Translations under genes and position numbers: made by a program | Shown: piece by piece, positions 30,801 to 42,135 of the stretch | Layout of the letters: every line of letters begins with the position of its first letter | Position numbering within the stretch: position 1 is the stretch's first letter | Assembly: GCA_022539475.1 (NCBI GenBank) | Contig: VCMS01000154.1 | Coordinates: forward strand, 60,986 to 124,985 | Length of the DNA: 64,000 bases | Source: Gracilaria domingensis | Lineage: Eukaryota > Rhodophyta > Florideophyceae > Gracilariales > Gracilariaceae | Direction of reading: 5' to 3' | The notes under the pieces: model-generated | Told to the model about the DNA's origin: nothing | The model's database searches: none | What the model saw: the letters and a program-made list of their open reading frames with translations, nothing else

Positions 30801-33054
30801 GTTGCGTTAAATAATCTCCGCTTACTCATAGTGTATCTAGGGCGCGTATTTACTACCGTTGAAACAATTTGACTAGTATTACAATACCGCATGCTTCTGA
30901 ATGGCAGTAGATACTATTGCAAGCTTTGACGGCTTGGTGCGCGCTCGAGATATCTGTGCGAGTAAGGCTTTTCTCATAGACAAGGCGTACTCTATCCCGA
31001 GACGAGTTGACCCAGTCTCACTGACTTTCGTTCCAGTAATTATTCGTTTATGTCTGCTTGAATTTCTTCCCACGTTACTAGTTGCTGACGCCTGATAAAC
31101 GTCTTCTTGTCATATTGCATGTCAAGGACAGTTTGATTTCTTTCAATAAATCAGTCGTCTACAGCTAATTAATTTGCTTGTCGTTCCACCATGTTTCCAA
31201 ATTAATTTGTAATGAGGTTGCTTGCCACGTCAAGTCTTACCGATTGAAACTCGATAGCGTGACAAGCGCGCATATGTGCGCTATCGTGGTCTTTCACATA
31301 AGACCATCTCTTGTTTCGCGTTGCGTCTCATTCTGGCACTCAGCTGCCAGCTTCGCCAACCGTTTTCATCATGTCCCGCTCGCAAGAAAATGCTTCGTTA
31401 ATTGCTTAGACAGGGGCCATTGTTTGCTCCATTCGTTCTAGTTTGTTGAACAGACGTGATTGAGTTTTCCTGTAGTGCTTGATAATGTTTGAAGTGGATC
31501 TTCTTTGGTTCATGGCCCCAGTAAACCCACAAATTGTGCAATTGAACTCCGAATTAGATCCTGTCTTACTTATTCTCGCCCCATGTGTAGCCGAAATGGA
31601 TGACTTCGCGTGACCAGATGCGTCCTTTGCTTTCTTTCTGCAACCCATTTGTTGCTGATTCTGTCCTCGAACGAGCCTTTTGGCATTCATTCGCATTATT
31701 GAGGTTTGCTGAGGGAGTGATTGAATTTTTTGTTTGTGTAATTGATTCCTCTAGATAGAAGCATTTTCAGGAAGCCGTTCCTTGGTCATCGCGGATTGTT
31801 CAGGGGCGAAAAATTCTTTGGGGCTTATCTAACCGAATCACGGACGTTCAAGACTAAGCTAATTGTTGTAGTACTGAAATAGTAGCTACCCTGCGCGTTC
31901 CAAACGGACTGTTCTCGAAGTATTGAGAACAAGCACACAAAATGCAAAGGTTTGTATTTTGTGTGACGTAGGAGCTGGAAGCTAGAGATAGATAAGTAGT
32001 ACCTCGACTGAAAGTAAACTGTGATCAAGCTACGAGCTTGGCTACCTTTGTGAGACCTCCCGCATTCTCCTTACAGGTTAGGGAGCCCTTAATGCGCCAT
32101 TGTAGCTGCGTGTGAACCGTCAGGCCGTCATGGAGATGAAGCTCAGTGGAATCGGACATGATTTGTCTGACGCCGTGAAACTCGGATTGATCCTTCGTGG
32201 GCTTACAAGGGTCTGTTTCTTCACAGATAAAGTGAGTTATCAGACTCAACTACTTTAATATTGTACATTTTTGTATTAACAGCAATGCTCAATAATTTAC
32301 ACACGCCATCAAATTAAATGAAACGAAACCATTATCTATTTAGCGCTCACTGTAATCTGCGCAAAAATTAGATTTTCGCGCATCATATGGGTCTCTGTAT
32401 GAAATCAGATTTATGCAAAGCAAGTTTGCAGAAGAAATTGCGAAGCTCCCTTGACAATTTTCGACATAAGCATATTTATGCTTCTACGGAACTGTAAGAA
32501 CCTAAACAGTTCTCTTTCTAAGTGCATGTTGCGCAATCCTTACAAGTTTACATAAGTATTTATAAATGTGAATTTTTTGAACTTTCTAAAACATTTTGTG
32601 ATAGTGAAAAAAATGAAATTAAAAGGTTCCAAATAGTTGGCATATCTTGTTAACATTCCTATAGAAAGCTTTGAAAATTAAATCAGTTCTGGTATTCAAG
32701 GGATATGTCCTCCCAATTTGAGACAACATGAAGGTTTGTTTTACTTGCGTTTTTATTTGCTCGTTCTCTATTGATCTAAGCGCATCCTATGTCCAGAGAC
32801 AAGGCAAAATGAGCCGTGTGACACGGGGCATGTTTTGAGACAAAAACCTATCGTGTACAGAATTCTATGACACAAAATGATAGATTCTAAAAATAAACGA
32901 CGAAAACGAGAAGTGTACCTAAAATGATTTATCCTGCCAACAACACATAGTTAGTTATTTTCTCCACAATTGTCAGCTCAGATTAGATCAAATCTATATA
33001 CAGGACGGAGAGAGGCGCCAACAGAAAGAGCTTAACGATTTGCGATAATTCCAA
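30801..33054. other. Intergenic, mostly featureless
   Basis: Apart from the possible zinc-finger ORF at 31406-31696, nothing coding is supported. The segment from 32250 to 32980 is AT-rich. The 5' boundary of the Gypsy element starting near 33055 is not marked by an LTR. Confidence 0.4.
31406..31696 (-). CDS. Small ORF with possible BED-like zinc finger
   Basis: The 96-residue ORF has an ATG start. Residues 52-80 contain CTIC, a spacer, and STSNIIKHYRKTQ, which resembles the C2H-type BED finger found at the start of hAT transposases (the last ligand would be missing). The rest is basic and Ser-rich. No transposase follows in any frame, so it may be a transposon scrap or a chance ORF. Confidence 0.25.
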   Translation of the reverse strand: MRMNAKRLVRGQNQQQMGCRKKAKDASGHAKSSISATHGARISKTGSNSEFNCTICGFTGAMNQRRSTSNIIKHYRKTQSRLFNKLERMEQTMAPV

Positions 33055-34341
33055 TTGAAGCCCTCTAACATCCTGTTTTGGAAACTGTTATCGTATCGAT
33101 ATTATCGCTTAGACGATTCGTCACTTGATCGTAATCTCCGTCGGACAGGTTTTGTGAAGGCCTGTATCAAGGGGATGAACCTCACGCTGAAGGAACACGC
33201 TTTCAGTGGTGAAGACCCAATTCTGGTACTTGACTTTCTTGCCGGTTTCGTATCGGAAGCTGACACTCTTGATCAGTGTGGATCCCAGACTTCCGTGAAA
33301 CTACCGTATTTCCTTACAAAAAAATGGCTGAAGATCAGTTTCGCTCCGTCATGGGAGCTTCCCGTGCTTCGGAGAGAGGTGTAACTTGTTGGCCGGAAGC
33401 TATTCAATATTGTCTGAGGTCATACGCCACTGGTACTGCGATCCAGTCTGCCATCTTGCCTTTACGCGATACAAAACAGACAATCCGGAGTAACGGAAAC
33501 ACTTTATTCGACTCCCCTCAATAAGGCTCTCCATCGTTGTGGAAGTGTGTACTCTATCCATCAGCAATGTGCTTTGTTTTGCGATGGTTTAGATCCTGCC
33601 ATCAGGACACTTGTGTCCAGGTATCGGGAATCCGTCAGGAAGGCAACGTACCTGCAACTGGTTCACTTCGCCCAGGCAGAGGAAGATGTTTTGCATGCTC
33701 GTCAACACCCGAAACATCGGTCTTCTGGGATTCTTCACGCAAAGAACGCGCCATCACTCTCGTTAGTCTGCCGTTCTACGGAAAATTCAGGTGTGGATAA
33801 TGTTCATTTGGCTCAAATCCAGCGCAGACAGTCCTTGCTTAGTACGGAGTTTCCGTCAACCTCAATTTCCTCTGAGGAAGGACCGGCTCTGTACGCGGGA
33901 ACACAGGTCGTATCACCGAAGGTCCCATACGCCAACAACACTACAGGTTTCGGTACACCCGGTTGGCGGGATAACACTACTTCGCAACATCGGATGGATA
34001 ACCGTACGGATACCCGTCCACCCTGCGATAGATCAACGCTTATCTGCCATGTTTGCTACCATCGTGGTCATGCTTCGACCCACTGTCAGTTCAATCTGAA
34101 AGATATGTCGAAGATTATCGAAGCTTATGAGTCCCTAAGGGAAAAAGAACGTGTCCGCGTTCCGAATTTGTCTTACCAACAGGTCCGTTCGCTGTCCTTG
34201 CCGAATACCGTTGCATCGGTCCCAAGCATGCGCCGGTACCTCAAGGAGCTCAAAACTCTGAGGTCTTGGAGTGCTCAGACGGAGACAAAACCGCTTCGGT
34301 GGATCCGCCTCCGAAAAACTAATTTTGGGAGTCTCCCCTAA
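33055..34341 (+). pseudogene. Gypsy P gag
   Basis: Capsid-like sequence is readable in two frames with a break near 33280-33550. The better frame shows AEDQFRSVMGAS, then CDGLDPAIRTLVSRYRES and YLQLVHFAQAEEDVLHAR, typical of Gypsy capsid tails. One CCHC knuckle, CHVCYHRGHASTHC, is at about 34048-34090. The product would package element RNA. It is disrupted by frameshifts in the first 500 bp. It shows no visible similarity to the gag of element M. Confidence 0.65.
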
Positions 34342-34477
34342 AGGAGGGGCGCCGACAGAGTCGAGGAGTGTGGCGCTCGAGGCGTCATCGCCTCGCTAAT
34401 TAGTTAGGATCCTTACTAGAAACTCGGCTGATTCCGACGTTAGCTCGAGACACTTTGGTGTCCTGCGTCGACCGTGG

Positions 34478-35085
34478 GTGCGGTATAGAAATCGCCGTAT
34501 CCCGGATCGGATTATGTTTATAGCCAAGCGTAACTACAAGGTGTACGCTGACCTTGGCTTGTCTAACCAGTTTATGGTTCGACAGTTATCTGTTCCGGAT
34601 ACAGGATCTGGTCCTAATCTTTTGGTTAAATCCTTGTTACCTGCCTCGTTACGGCCGTAGATTCGTCAAGGTCCATCGCTGGATATTGCCGACGCAAACA
34701 ACAATCCGTGACGGAAAGAAGGCTTCATTGACCGACAGAAGACTTTATTCATCTGATGGTCTGGCTGGGCCAATGCACAGTCCAATTGGAATTTCTCGTA
34801 TTCGAATCACTAGCTGCTCCCGTTATTCTGGGCTGCGTCTTTTGCGACAGGTTCGTCGAAGCGATTCGTCCGCGTTCCAAATGCGTGGAAATGGAAGATT
34901 TTTTAACCATACCGATTGTTCGGAAGCCCCTTCGGCAAGCTTTCAAGCGTCAAGTCCCTCTCCCTGCCGCACAGGATAATCCAAATATGGATAGAAGTTC
35001 TACCCGTTTACGGTGCGCGCGATCAATTTCGATTCCTGCCGAATCCCAAACTTGGGTCACTGTGAGCTCGGACCAGGATGGTTAA
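34478..35085 (+). pseudogene. Gypsy P aspartic protease
   Basis: The active-site region reads VPDTGSGPNLLVKSLLP (about 34585-34640). The flap and C-terminal strand region follow in another frame with FLVFESLAAPVILGCVFCDRF (about 34790-34850) and EAIRPR. This is the retropepsin layout. At least one frameshift (near 34660) separates the halves. Confidence 0.6.
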
Positions 35086-35490
35086 CTTGTCGTAAAGCCG
35101 ATGCAATCATTGTATGATTCCCGTTGCCTTGCTCTCGCTAATGGAGTTGTTCACATTGAATCTCAGAATCCTTTTAAGCTTTTGATAGCCATTTTGAGGC
35201 CCAAATCTTAGTGGCTAACCAAACACAAGGTTATTGGTTCAGTAATGCCGCACCCGGCCGCTGCAATACCTACAAAGGTTACCCTCGCAGACGAACTCGG
35301 CGTACAACACCCTGAGAAGCGGCAAGAGGAGATAATTGCAACCGTTTCGGTTGTCGGTACGCCGAACGCATCATTAGAGCCTGAAGCAAAGGCTAGTCCC
35401 CCTGGACAAGAATATAAGAATCCTGTTAAGGAATTGGAAGAATTGAATCTGAAACATGTATGAGACACTCATCGTGAGAAATTACGTGAT

Positions 35491-37260
35491 ATGCTGAGGG
35501 AATTTACCACGATGTGGGATGGTTTCGTAGGGAAGATCTCGATTACCGAGCACAGAATTGATCTCCTTCCGAACACTCGGCCGATAGCGCAACACCCTTA
35601 TAGGGCTGGCCCTAAGGCTAGGGAAGAAAGAAAAGCTCAAGTTGAGAAGATGGTTAAAGCTGGAGTTATCGAACCGACCCAATCCCCGTGGGCATCACCG
35701 GTAGTACTCGCTCCTAAGAAGGACTGATCGTGGCGATTCTGTATTGATTAACGTCGCCTCAATGCGGTCACAGTTAAGGACTTTTATCCCATTCCACGAA
35801 TGGACGAATGCGGTGACTCAGTCGGGGGTGCTCAGGTTTTCACGGCTCTCGACGCGAACTCGGGATATTGGCAACTCCCTATCCGCAAAGAAGACCGTGA
35901 AAAAACCGGTTTCGTGTTTCACTAAGGCTTGTATTGTTTCAAACGAATGCCATTTGGGCTCACAAATGCGCCCGCTACGTTCCAAAAAGCGTTGGACATC
36001 CTACTGGCTCCATACAAATGGAAGATCTGTTTGTTATACCTTGATGAAATCATCATATTTTCCAACAACATGAATGATCATTTGCCTCATGGGCGAGAAA
36101 TCATGCGTGTTCTCCGCGATTCCGGAATAACTCTGAAGTTAAAGAAGTGCGAGTTTTTCACCGATTCGGTTCAGTATCTTTGAGATACGATCCGTCCCGG
36201 AAAGCTTTCGATTGACGAAGTTCGTGTCAAGTCCTTGAAGGAAGCTAAGCATCCGACGAATCAAACGGAAATCCGTTTTTTTCTTGGACTTTGTAACGTG
36301 TATTGTAGATTCGTTCCGAATTTTGCCGAGATCTCGCCTCCCCTTCACGAGCTTTTGAAGAAGGGCAGGCCAGTTGAGCTGGAACCCTTCAGGGAAGCGG
36401 AAGCTTCCGCATTTCAGTCCCTTTTGGACACTGTAACGTCATCACCAGTTTTGGCTTTACCAACTCCTGGTTTACCATACTCGGTTGACACAGACGCTAG
36501 TGCCTATCAAGTTGGCTGCGCTTTGTTCCAAACCTTGGAACACGGAAGTCGTAGACCGATTGGCTATTGGTCAAGGGCACTGAATGTTCATGAAAAGAAC
36601 TACTCAGTATCGGAGAAAGAATTTTTAACCGTCGTCTGGGCATTGAACATACTGCGACCTTACTTTATGGGTACTCACTTTGAGGTGCATACCGACCAAT
36701 CGGCTCTCCGTCTGCTCTTCGGAATATCGGAACCCTCTGGCACGTTAATGCGCTGGCGTCTCCGTCCAGTGGAGTTCGATTTCGAAGTTCAATACAAGAA
36801 AGGTTCTCTAAACTGCCAAGCAGATGCCCTTTCTCGTCTAGGGACTAACGCTTATACGTTCGCCACGAAAGCCTTAGAGATACCGTGTTTCATGGTTATG
36901 ACCAAAGATGGCTTGATCGAGGCGATAGATGATGACGTTTGTGACGATTCATTCGTTACCAAATTCAAGGAACGCCCGTGGGGTTCTTTTATGCCTATTA
37001 ATTCTGAGGAGATGATCAGAAAGCAGATGTCTGATCCATTCTGTACGCAGATACGCTCTCTTTTCAATGGAGGTTTACAGATACCGTTCGCTATGAATGA
37101 ACCAGGTCATCTGGTTCGTTTCGTTAATAAGAAACATCCACAGAATGTGGTACCTCATACTCTACAACAGAGAGTTTTACATCTATCACATTATGTGAAG
37201 CTGGGTGCTCATCCTGGTGGAAGGATGTTGTATTTGACTCTACGCAGAGATTTTCATTGA
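35491..37260 (+). pseudogene. Gypsy P reverse transcriptase and RNase H
   Basis: The frame is constant for 1.77 kb but carries stops at 35725 (TGA), about 35750 (TAA), 35926 (TAA) and 36181 (TGA). RT motifs: EPTQSPWASPVVLAPKKD, SWRFCID, FTALDANSGYWQL and MPFGLTNAPATFQ. The catalytic box is YLDE (36037-36048), with the second Asp changed to Glu. RNase H follows: SVDTDASAYQVGCALFQ, then HTDQSALRLLF and the QADALSRL end motif. The zinc-finger start of the integrase (HLSHYVKLGAHPGGR) closes the frame at a TGA. The enzyme cannot be active as encoded. Confidence 0.82.
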
Positions 37261-37266
37261 CACGCA

Positions 37267-38077
37267 ATGGCGGTAGACTGCTACGCAGTTCGCCGTGGTT
37301 GTACGGAATGCTCGAATAACAATGTACGTCTCCGGAAATACTCGAAGAAGTTCACGCTTTTTCTGCAAGGGCACGACAGGAGTTCGTGGCGATTGACATT
37401 CTTGGACCGCTACTCCGTACTGCTCGTGGTCATCGTTTTCTTTTGCTCATTACCCACAGGTTATCCAAATTGGTTTGTACAGTTCCTTATGGACAATCAC
37501 TGCAACGACGATAGCGCAAGCGTTCGTCCAGCATTGGATTTTTGTCTACGGCCCATCTGTTCAGGTTCTATCCGACAATGGAGGACAATTCGCTTCGAAA
37601 TTATTTCAAGACGTCTGCCAAATCCTTGATGTAAGGAATCTGTTTACCACTACTTATCATCGCCAAGAGAACGGTCAAGGTGAACGGTTCAACCATACGA
37701 TGCTTAACGCATTACATTCCTATGTATCGGATCACTCTAAGAATGGGGACTTATTCACAGACGCTATTACGTATGCCTACAACACACAGGTCCACCGTGT
37801 CACCGGTTTATCTCCATTTGAGCTGGTACTGTCCAGTATACCGCCTCCGGTCGCTATCGAGTCTCAACCCAAATCGGGAAGGTTCCCTTCACACCCGTTA
37901 TATCGGGATACCTGGAACGCATGGTTAGAAAAGATGGTCCCGCTCGCTCGGAAAGCTTTGTCTAAAGCAAAAGCTGCCCACAAAGCTAACTTTGACCGGC
38001 GAATTTGTACACCGTTACCACCGGTTCCTAATCCTGGCGACCTTGTTTTTGTACGTAAGGAATATTACAATCCTTAG
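37267..38077 (+). pseudogene. Gypsy P integrase core
   Basis: The Cys pair of the HHCC finger is in RRGCTEC (about 37300). The first catalytic Asp lies in EFVAIDILGP in one frame (about 37385). The second is in LSDNGGQF and the Glu in NGQGERFNHTML (about 37565-37700) in another frame, so a shift lies near 37470. VTGLSPFEL is the usual block before the C-terminal domain. The frame ends at 38077 after a VFVRKEYYNP segment. Confidence 0.75.
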
Positions 38078-38178
38078 AAGGAACCAAATCACAAACTCTC
38101 TCCTATTGCTGAGTGACCTTATAAGCTAATTTCCACCAAAACGGACACTGTCGTATTGGATATCAATGGCCTTCATGA

Positions 38179-38655
38179 ATGGCTATCACGCGATCAGTCA
38201 CTTTTGCTCCCAATCCTACCGTGGAAACTATCACTATACCTCCAGCAGGTAATCGAAGTCAAACTGAAGATTCCACTCCGCTACGGCCGGCTACAGTTCC
38301 GCATTCAGATCGAGGCATGACTGATATGCCGCAGAAGTCGGCTAATTCTTCATCTACTCTATTAGAGAATCCTGTGGAATCACACGCCCGTGTAACCACC
38401 CCCCCCCCCCCCAAGCCGAGATTGCTACCGCATCGGTATCTCGGCCTGAAAAGGGGGGAAAAGACGCATGACGTTGTCACGTCCTGGATACCGAGCTCCG
38501 CATCTCGCGACGATGAGTTGCCACAGCGTGGAAATCCTCAGAACCAATTGGTTACTTTTGCTAGGAATCGTTGGTCAACTACGAAGACTGTGTCCGCAGA
38601 CCCTGGCTTGTCACTTGCCGCGATGACTTCACCAAAGTCTACCTCGTTTAGGTGA
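38179..38655 (+). CDS. Pro/Ser-rich linker downstream of Gypsy P integrase
   Basis: The ORF (158 codons) is low in complexity, with a 12-base C run at about 38400 that encodes Pro-Pro-Pro-Pro. It lies between integrase and chromodomain and may be a spacer of pol. No domain is recognised. Confidence 0.3.
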   Translation: MAITRSVTFAPNPTVETITIPPAGNRSQTEDSTPLRPATVPHSDRGMTDMPQKSANSSSTLLENPVESHARVTTPPPPKPRLLPHRYLGLKRGEKTHDVVTSWIPSSASRDDELPQRGNPQNQLVTFARNRWSTTKTVSADPGLSLAAMTSPKSTSFR

Positions 38656-38954
38656 TGCATATTGCTACGGAGCACACCCTCGTGGGAGACTCAGCACACG
38701 CGCAGAGCACGTGCCCACTCGCTTACTACGATTCAGCGTCAGGAATTGCGACACGGCGTGTTCTCCCGCTTGGGCGACGATTACAGTACCTAACAAAGGT
38801 TTTTCAACCGACCCTTGTTGAACGGTCTTTTGCGTTTGGAAAAGGCGCATTGCGCATTGTAAATCGGCCAATTTGGCATATTTTTGATGCCTTCTGGTGC
38901 CGCCGTTGCCCACCGCAATGAGCGGCGTGGCACAAGGACACTTGGTGTGCTGCA

Positions 38955-39180
38955 CAGCCAATGCGATTCGTTTGCACACACCCACGTGTCAGAAATCATG
39001 TTCAATGTGGATTGAGTGCACTACCAATGAAAATAATTTGCACACTTCCACGTGGCAGATGGACGAACCAATTAGATGGTGTTGCACAGCAGAAATGTTT
39101 GGAAGTGCACATGACCACTTGGCAGTTGGTCCCCCAATAGGAATCAGTTCCACAGAGCCACGTGTGTGGTGTTCCAACCA
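38955..39180. repeat. Degenerate repeats with CACGTG (G-box) cores
   Basis: A motif like TTGCACAC..CCACGTGKCAG occurs about four times at 60-75 bp steps: near 38966 (CCACGTGTCAG), 39040 (CCACGTGGCAG), 39108 (CCACTTGGCAG) and 39160 (CCACGTGTGTG). Three keep a CACGTG core. It falls between integrase and chromodomain and is non-coding, so it may be a separate insertion or a regulatory array. Confidence 0.5.
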
Positions 39181-39559
39181 ATGGAATTGCTTTGCACTTG
39201 CAGGAAACACGGCGCGTAACCGCCGAGGTCCACCGTCAGAACGGTCAACTCCCGTGATATCGACAGGAATACTCGTATTCGAGATGCGATAACTTCGCAC
39301 TACGTTGTCCAATTCGTATGGAATTTGACTTGTGACGATCAAATCGTCGCCCTCTTTCCGGGAATACCTTGTTTGGCAAAGTATCACTTTTGATTACCGA
39401 ACAACACGACGGTTGAATCGATACATCAATGCTTAATTGTGGAACCACTACTGGTTGTTGAAGGAGTCAATACACCTTCACGGCTGGGCTCTTATACCCG
39501 CATCATCTTGGAAACTTCGCCAGAGGACAGTATGGTGAACTCAACGACGACCAAGTGGT

Positions 39560-39794
39560 GTAAACACGTGAGTACGTTGTGTAGAAACTTGTGTATCACA
39601 AACAAGCTCCAAATGGAGAGTGGCTATATCGCTTGCGATGGTATGGATTTCCGTCATCGGAAGACACCCACGAACCCGTGAGACATCTGCCTAGGTCCTT
39701 CATTGTTCGCTTTCAACGACGCACCGATACACCGCTACCGCCCAACATCGGCGGAACCCAAACTGGGTACCGCTACTGTAGCGATGACGCCTAG
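39560..39794 (+). pseudogene. Chromodomain of Gypsy P, frameshifted
   Basis: YVV and KLVYHKQAPNGEWLYRLRWYGF, then EDTHEPVRHLPRSFIVRFQRR, give the three-strand and C-terminal helix pattern of a chromodomain. Internal stops precede the conserved core. It parallels 460-687 in copy G1, and both are followed by a few hundred bases and then the antisense ORF. Confidence 0.65.
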
Positions 39795-40086
39795 CCCGTG
39801 AAGCGAACCCTTGTTGCTCGAGAAGTAGAAGAAGAAGACCTTGCGAATGAAGTTGAAGGATAGTTACCATGGAATGATTTACCAATTATGGTCATGAAGA
39901 TTATCGATAAACGGTTAAAGAGAAGATTTACGGATAACGGTCATTATGAAGATTCAAGGAAGAAGAGGAAGAAGATCAGAACATAACCACTAGTTTTACA
40001 CCTTTGTTTACCTACGTGCAGGTACCGCCAGCTAAGCGATGCTCGCGTATTACAAGTCAAAAGGAACGTGCCGATCACTGAAAGTA

Positions 40087-40115
40087 CAGGTGACTAATGT
40101 TATTATTGCGGACCA
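40087..40115 (+). repeat. Left terminal inverted repeat of pogo B
   Basis: About 21 of the outer 25 bp match the reverse complement of 42096-42124. The target TA is at 40085-40086. Confidence 0.75.
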
Positions 40116-40266
40116 CACTAATTTAGTTAGGCCTATTTTGGAGCATCTCACAGGAAATAGTGTGGGCCACACTATTTCTGAACCCACACTAATTTTGTTA
40201 CGGGTGAATTAGTGTGGCCCACACTGATTTAGGCTAACCGAAATAGTGTGGGCTGCCACAGCCCAT

Positions 40267-41990
40267 TTACGATGTAGATCCAACCATCTGTCCTTCGAAG
40301 TTCTCCCTGTACTTCCCAATAATTGCCCTCAACTCCGCGGAGAGCTGACGCTCTTCCCATTGACCGTTTAGGTTGAGGGCCGTACCACAACGAATCATGG
40401 CTTTGCGAGCATATGTGACGCCCTCTTCATCCCTCTGCCCGCTAACCACCGTCACAACCCTTGCCGCCAATTTAAAAAGTGACGCTTACCAGGGTTCGAC
40501 AGTTTTCCCGATCCTCTTGCACCGTCTGACCACAAACCACTTTCCAACGCACCCAGTATGTGCGCATCCCACTCGTGACGCCAATACGTCTTCACTTTTT
40601 GGATGATGAAACTGTCCGCCGGTTGAACTAGGTGCGTTGCGTTGCAGGGAAAAAACCGGATCTCAGTGTTACTTCTTTCTAGTTCTGCCTTGACTGTGTC
40701 AGTAATATCGTGCGTGTTGACATTATCAATGTACAGAACACGCTTTCGACTATTTAGAAGAGGTTCCAGAACCCGCTTTTCGGTTACCCACTCAAGAAAA
40801 AACCTCTTGTCCATCCACGCTTTCGGCCCCGTACGATACACAACACCAGGAACATCATCGGCGAGGCCACGAATCGGGTAGTTCTTGTCCGCATTCTTGA
40901 ATATTAACATCGGAGTCTCAAGTTTTGCTTTCAGGCCCCCAGCAATTATAACCATCATTGTGATACCGCTTTCCCCAGAGACAACATCTGCGTAGCGAAT
41001 GCTGCTCTCTCCAACAAGTGCTAACGTTTTATGATTGTTCATATTCATACGGAAGTGTGTCTCGTCGGCGTTGTACACATCTTCGTCCCGCAAACTGTTG
41101 GATCGAAAATCCCTGGCAAGCTGGCCTACATGATAGGCGACTTCTCTCTCTTTCTGTTCCTGTTTCGATGGAGACACCATTAATTTGCCGCATTGATATC
41201 TGCTTACGACTCCGAAACGATGCATGAACGACTGAATCCACCTCGGATTGATCTTGTCTTTGATGGGCTTCTTTGTGCGAGGATCGGCCATGGTAGCATG
41301 ATAAGCCCCTTCCTGGCTGCTGGTGACAAGGGTCAATGCTAACCGGCGCAGCAAACTAGAGTTAAATTTGACACCAGCCTTTCGCATACGGTTGAATTCA
41401 TCATAGAGATCGTTGTGAAACGCGTTGACCCATGAAGTTATGGTTCGTACTCGACCTTTCTGGGTTTTGCAGTAATGGCGTTAGATTCCGTTCTTGGTTT
41501 GCCTAACGAAGGAAAAATCATTGTTCTTGTCTCTACGATTATTTCCCACTGTTATGATGGTTCTAGTTTTCCAGTACCGACTTGCTCGATGAAGGTTATC
41601 ATTTGTGCTGCTACAAAAGAACTGTAGAAAATGAGCTAGTGCCTTGGAAACAATGTGCTTTGTTCCATCGGTGGCTGATGTTTTGATCATCCATTGCGCA
41701 ATAAGCGCTTTGTTTGTGTTTGTCAAAACAATTTGGGGAGAACGCGTGAGGGTTTGATTGCTGTCTGACGAATGGTCTTGGCCTTCATTTGGAGAGCTTT
41801 GCGGAGTTGCAGGAGAAGCTTTATTTGGGTCAGTTGTTGCGGGGTTTTGTGCTGTCTCATTCATGCGTTGGAACGCATTTAATAAAGGGAACGCGTTGAG
41901 CGACATAATCTCGAGTTCTTGTCTATCGAAATGACTGTGAATGACGTTGGTTTCGCAAGCGAGCAATTTCAACTTGTGAAGTCCGCGCAA
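40267..41990 (-). pseudogene. pogo-type DDE_1 transposase B, nearly intact
   Basis: One frame runs from 41990 to 40452, with a single in-frame TAA at 41481-41483. The N-terminal part (about 170 residues) is Ser/Thr/Pro-rich, then basic. The core has the first Asp in YNADETHFRMN, the second in VLYIDNVNTHD and the third in THLVQPADSFIIQKVK, the DDE_1 arrangement. Near 40480 the frame is lost. The last 66 residues (ending 40267) are in another frame, perhaps by a small indel or a short intron starting GTAAGC at about 40491. The protein shares the catalytic plan but little else with pogo A, so the two are separate families. Confidence 0.75.
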
Positions 41991-42095
41991 AGCACCTCAA
42001 ATGTGTGCTGAACTCACACTAATTAAGTTTTCTTGTCACAGGCTGTCGCCTAAATTAGTGTGGGCCACGCTATATTAGGTTACGACACTATTTTG

Positions 42096-42124
42096 CCACC
42101 CACACTAATAACAGTAGTCACCAG
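42096..42124 (-). repeat. Right terminal inverted repeat of pogo B
   Basis: It mirrors 40087-40115 and is followed by TA at 42125-42126. The element end lies 11 bp from the stop codon of the antisense ORF. Confidence 0.75.
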
Positions 42125-42135
42125 TACGGTGCTGC

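Larger units (their letters stand above)
40087..42124 (-). mobile_element. pogo-type DNA transposon B, inserted in Gypsy P
   Basis: The element is 2038 bp. It is flanked by TA on both sides (40085-40086 and 42125-42126). Its inverted repeats begin CAGGTGACTAATGTTATTA (left) and CTGGTGACTACTGTTATTA (right, reverse complement). Both subterminal regions carry about ten copies of TAGTGTGG in either orientation, likely transposase-binding sites. It interrupts the chromodomain-antisense ORF spacer of Gypsy P, so it is younger than that element. Confidence 0.85.

Noticed and set aside
35725-36183. TGA read as Gly in Gypsy P (two TGA codons stand where relatives have Gly)
   Set aside because: The same frame also has TAA stops and another TGA where Trp is expected, so single-base mutations are simpler.
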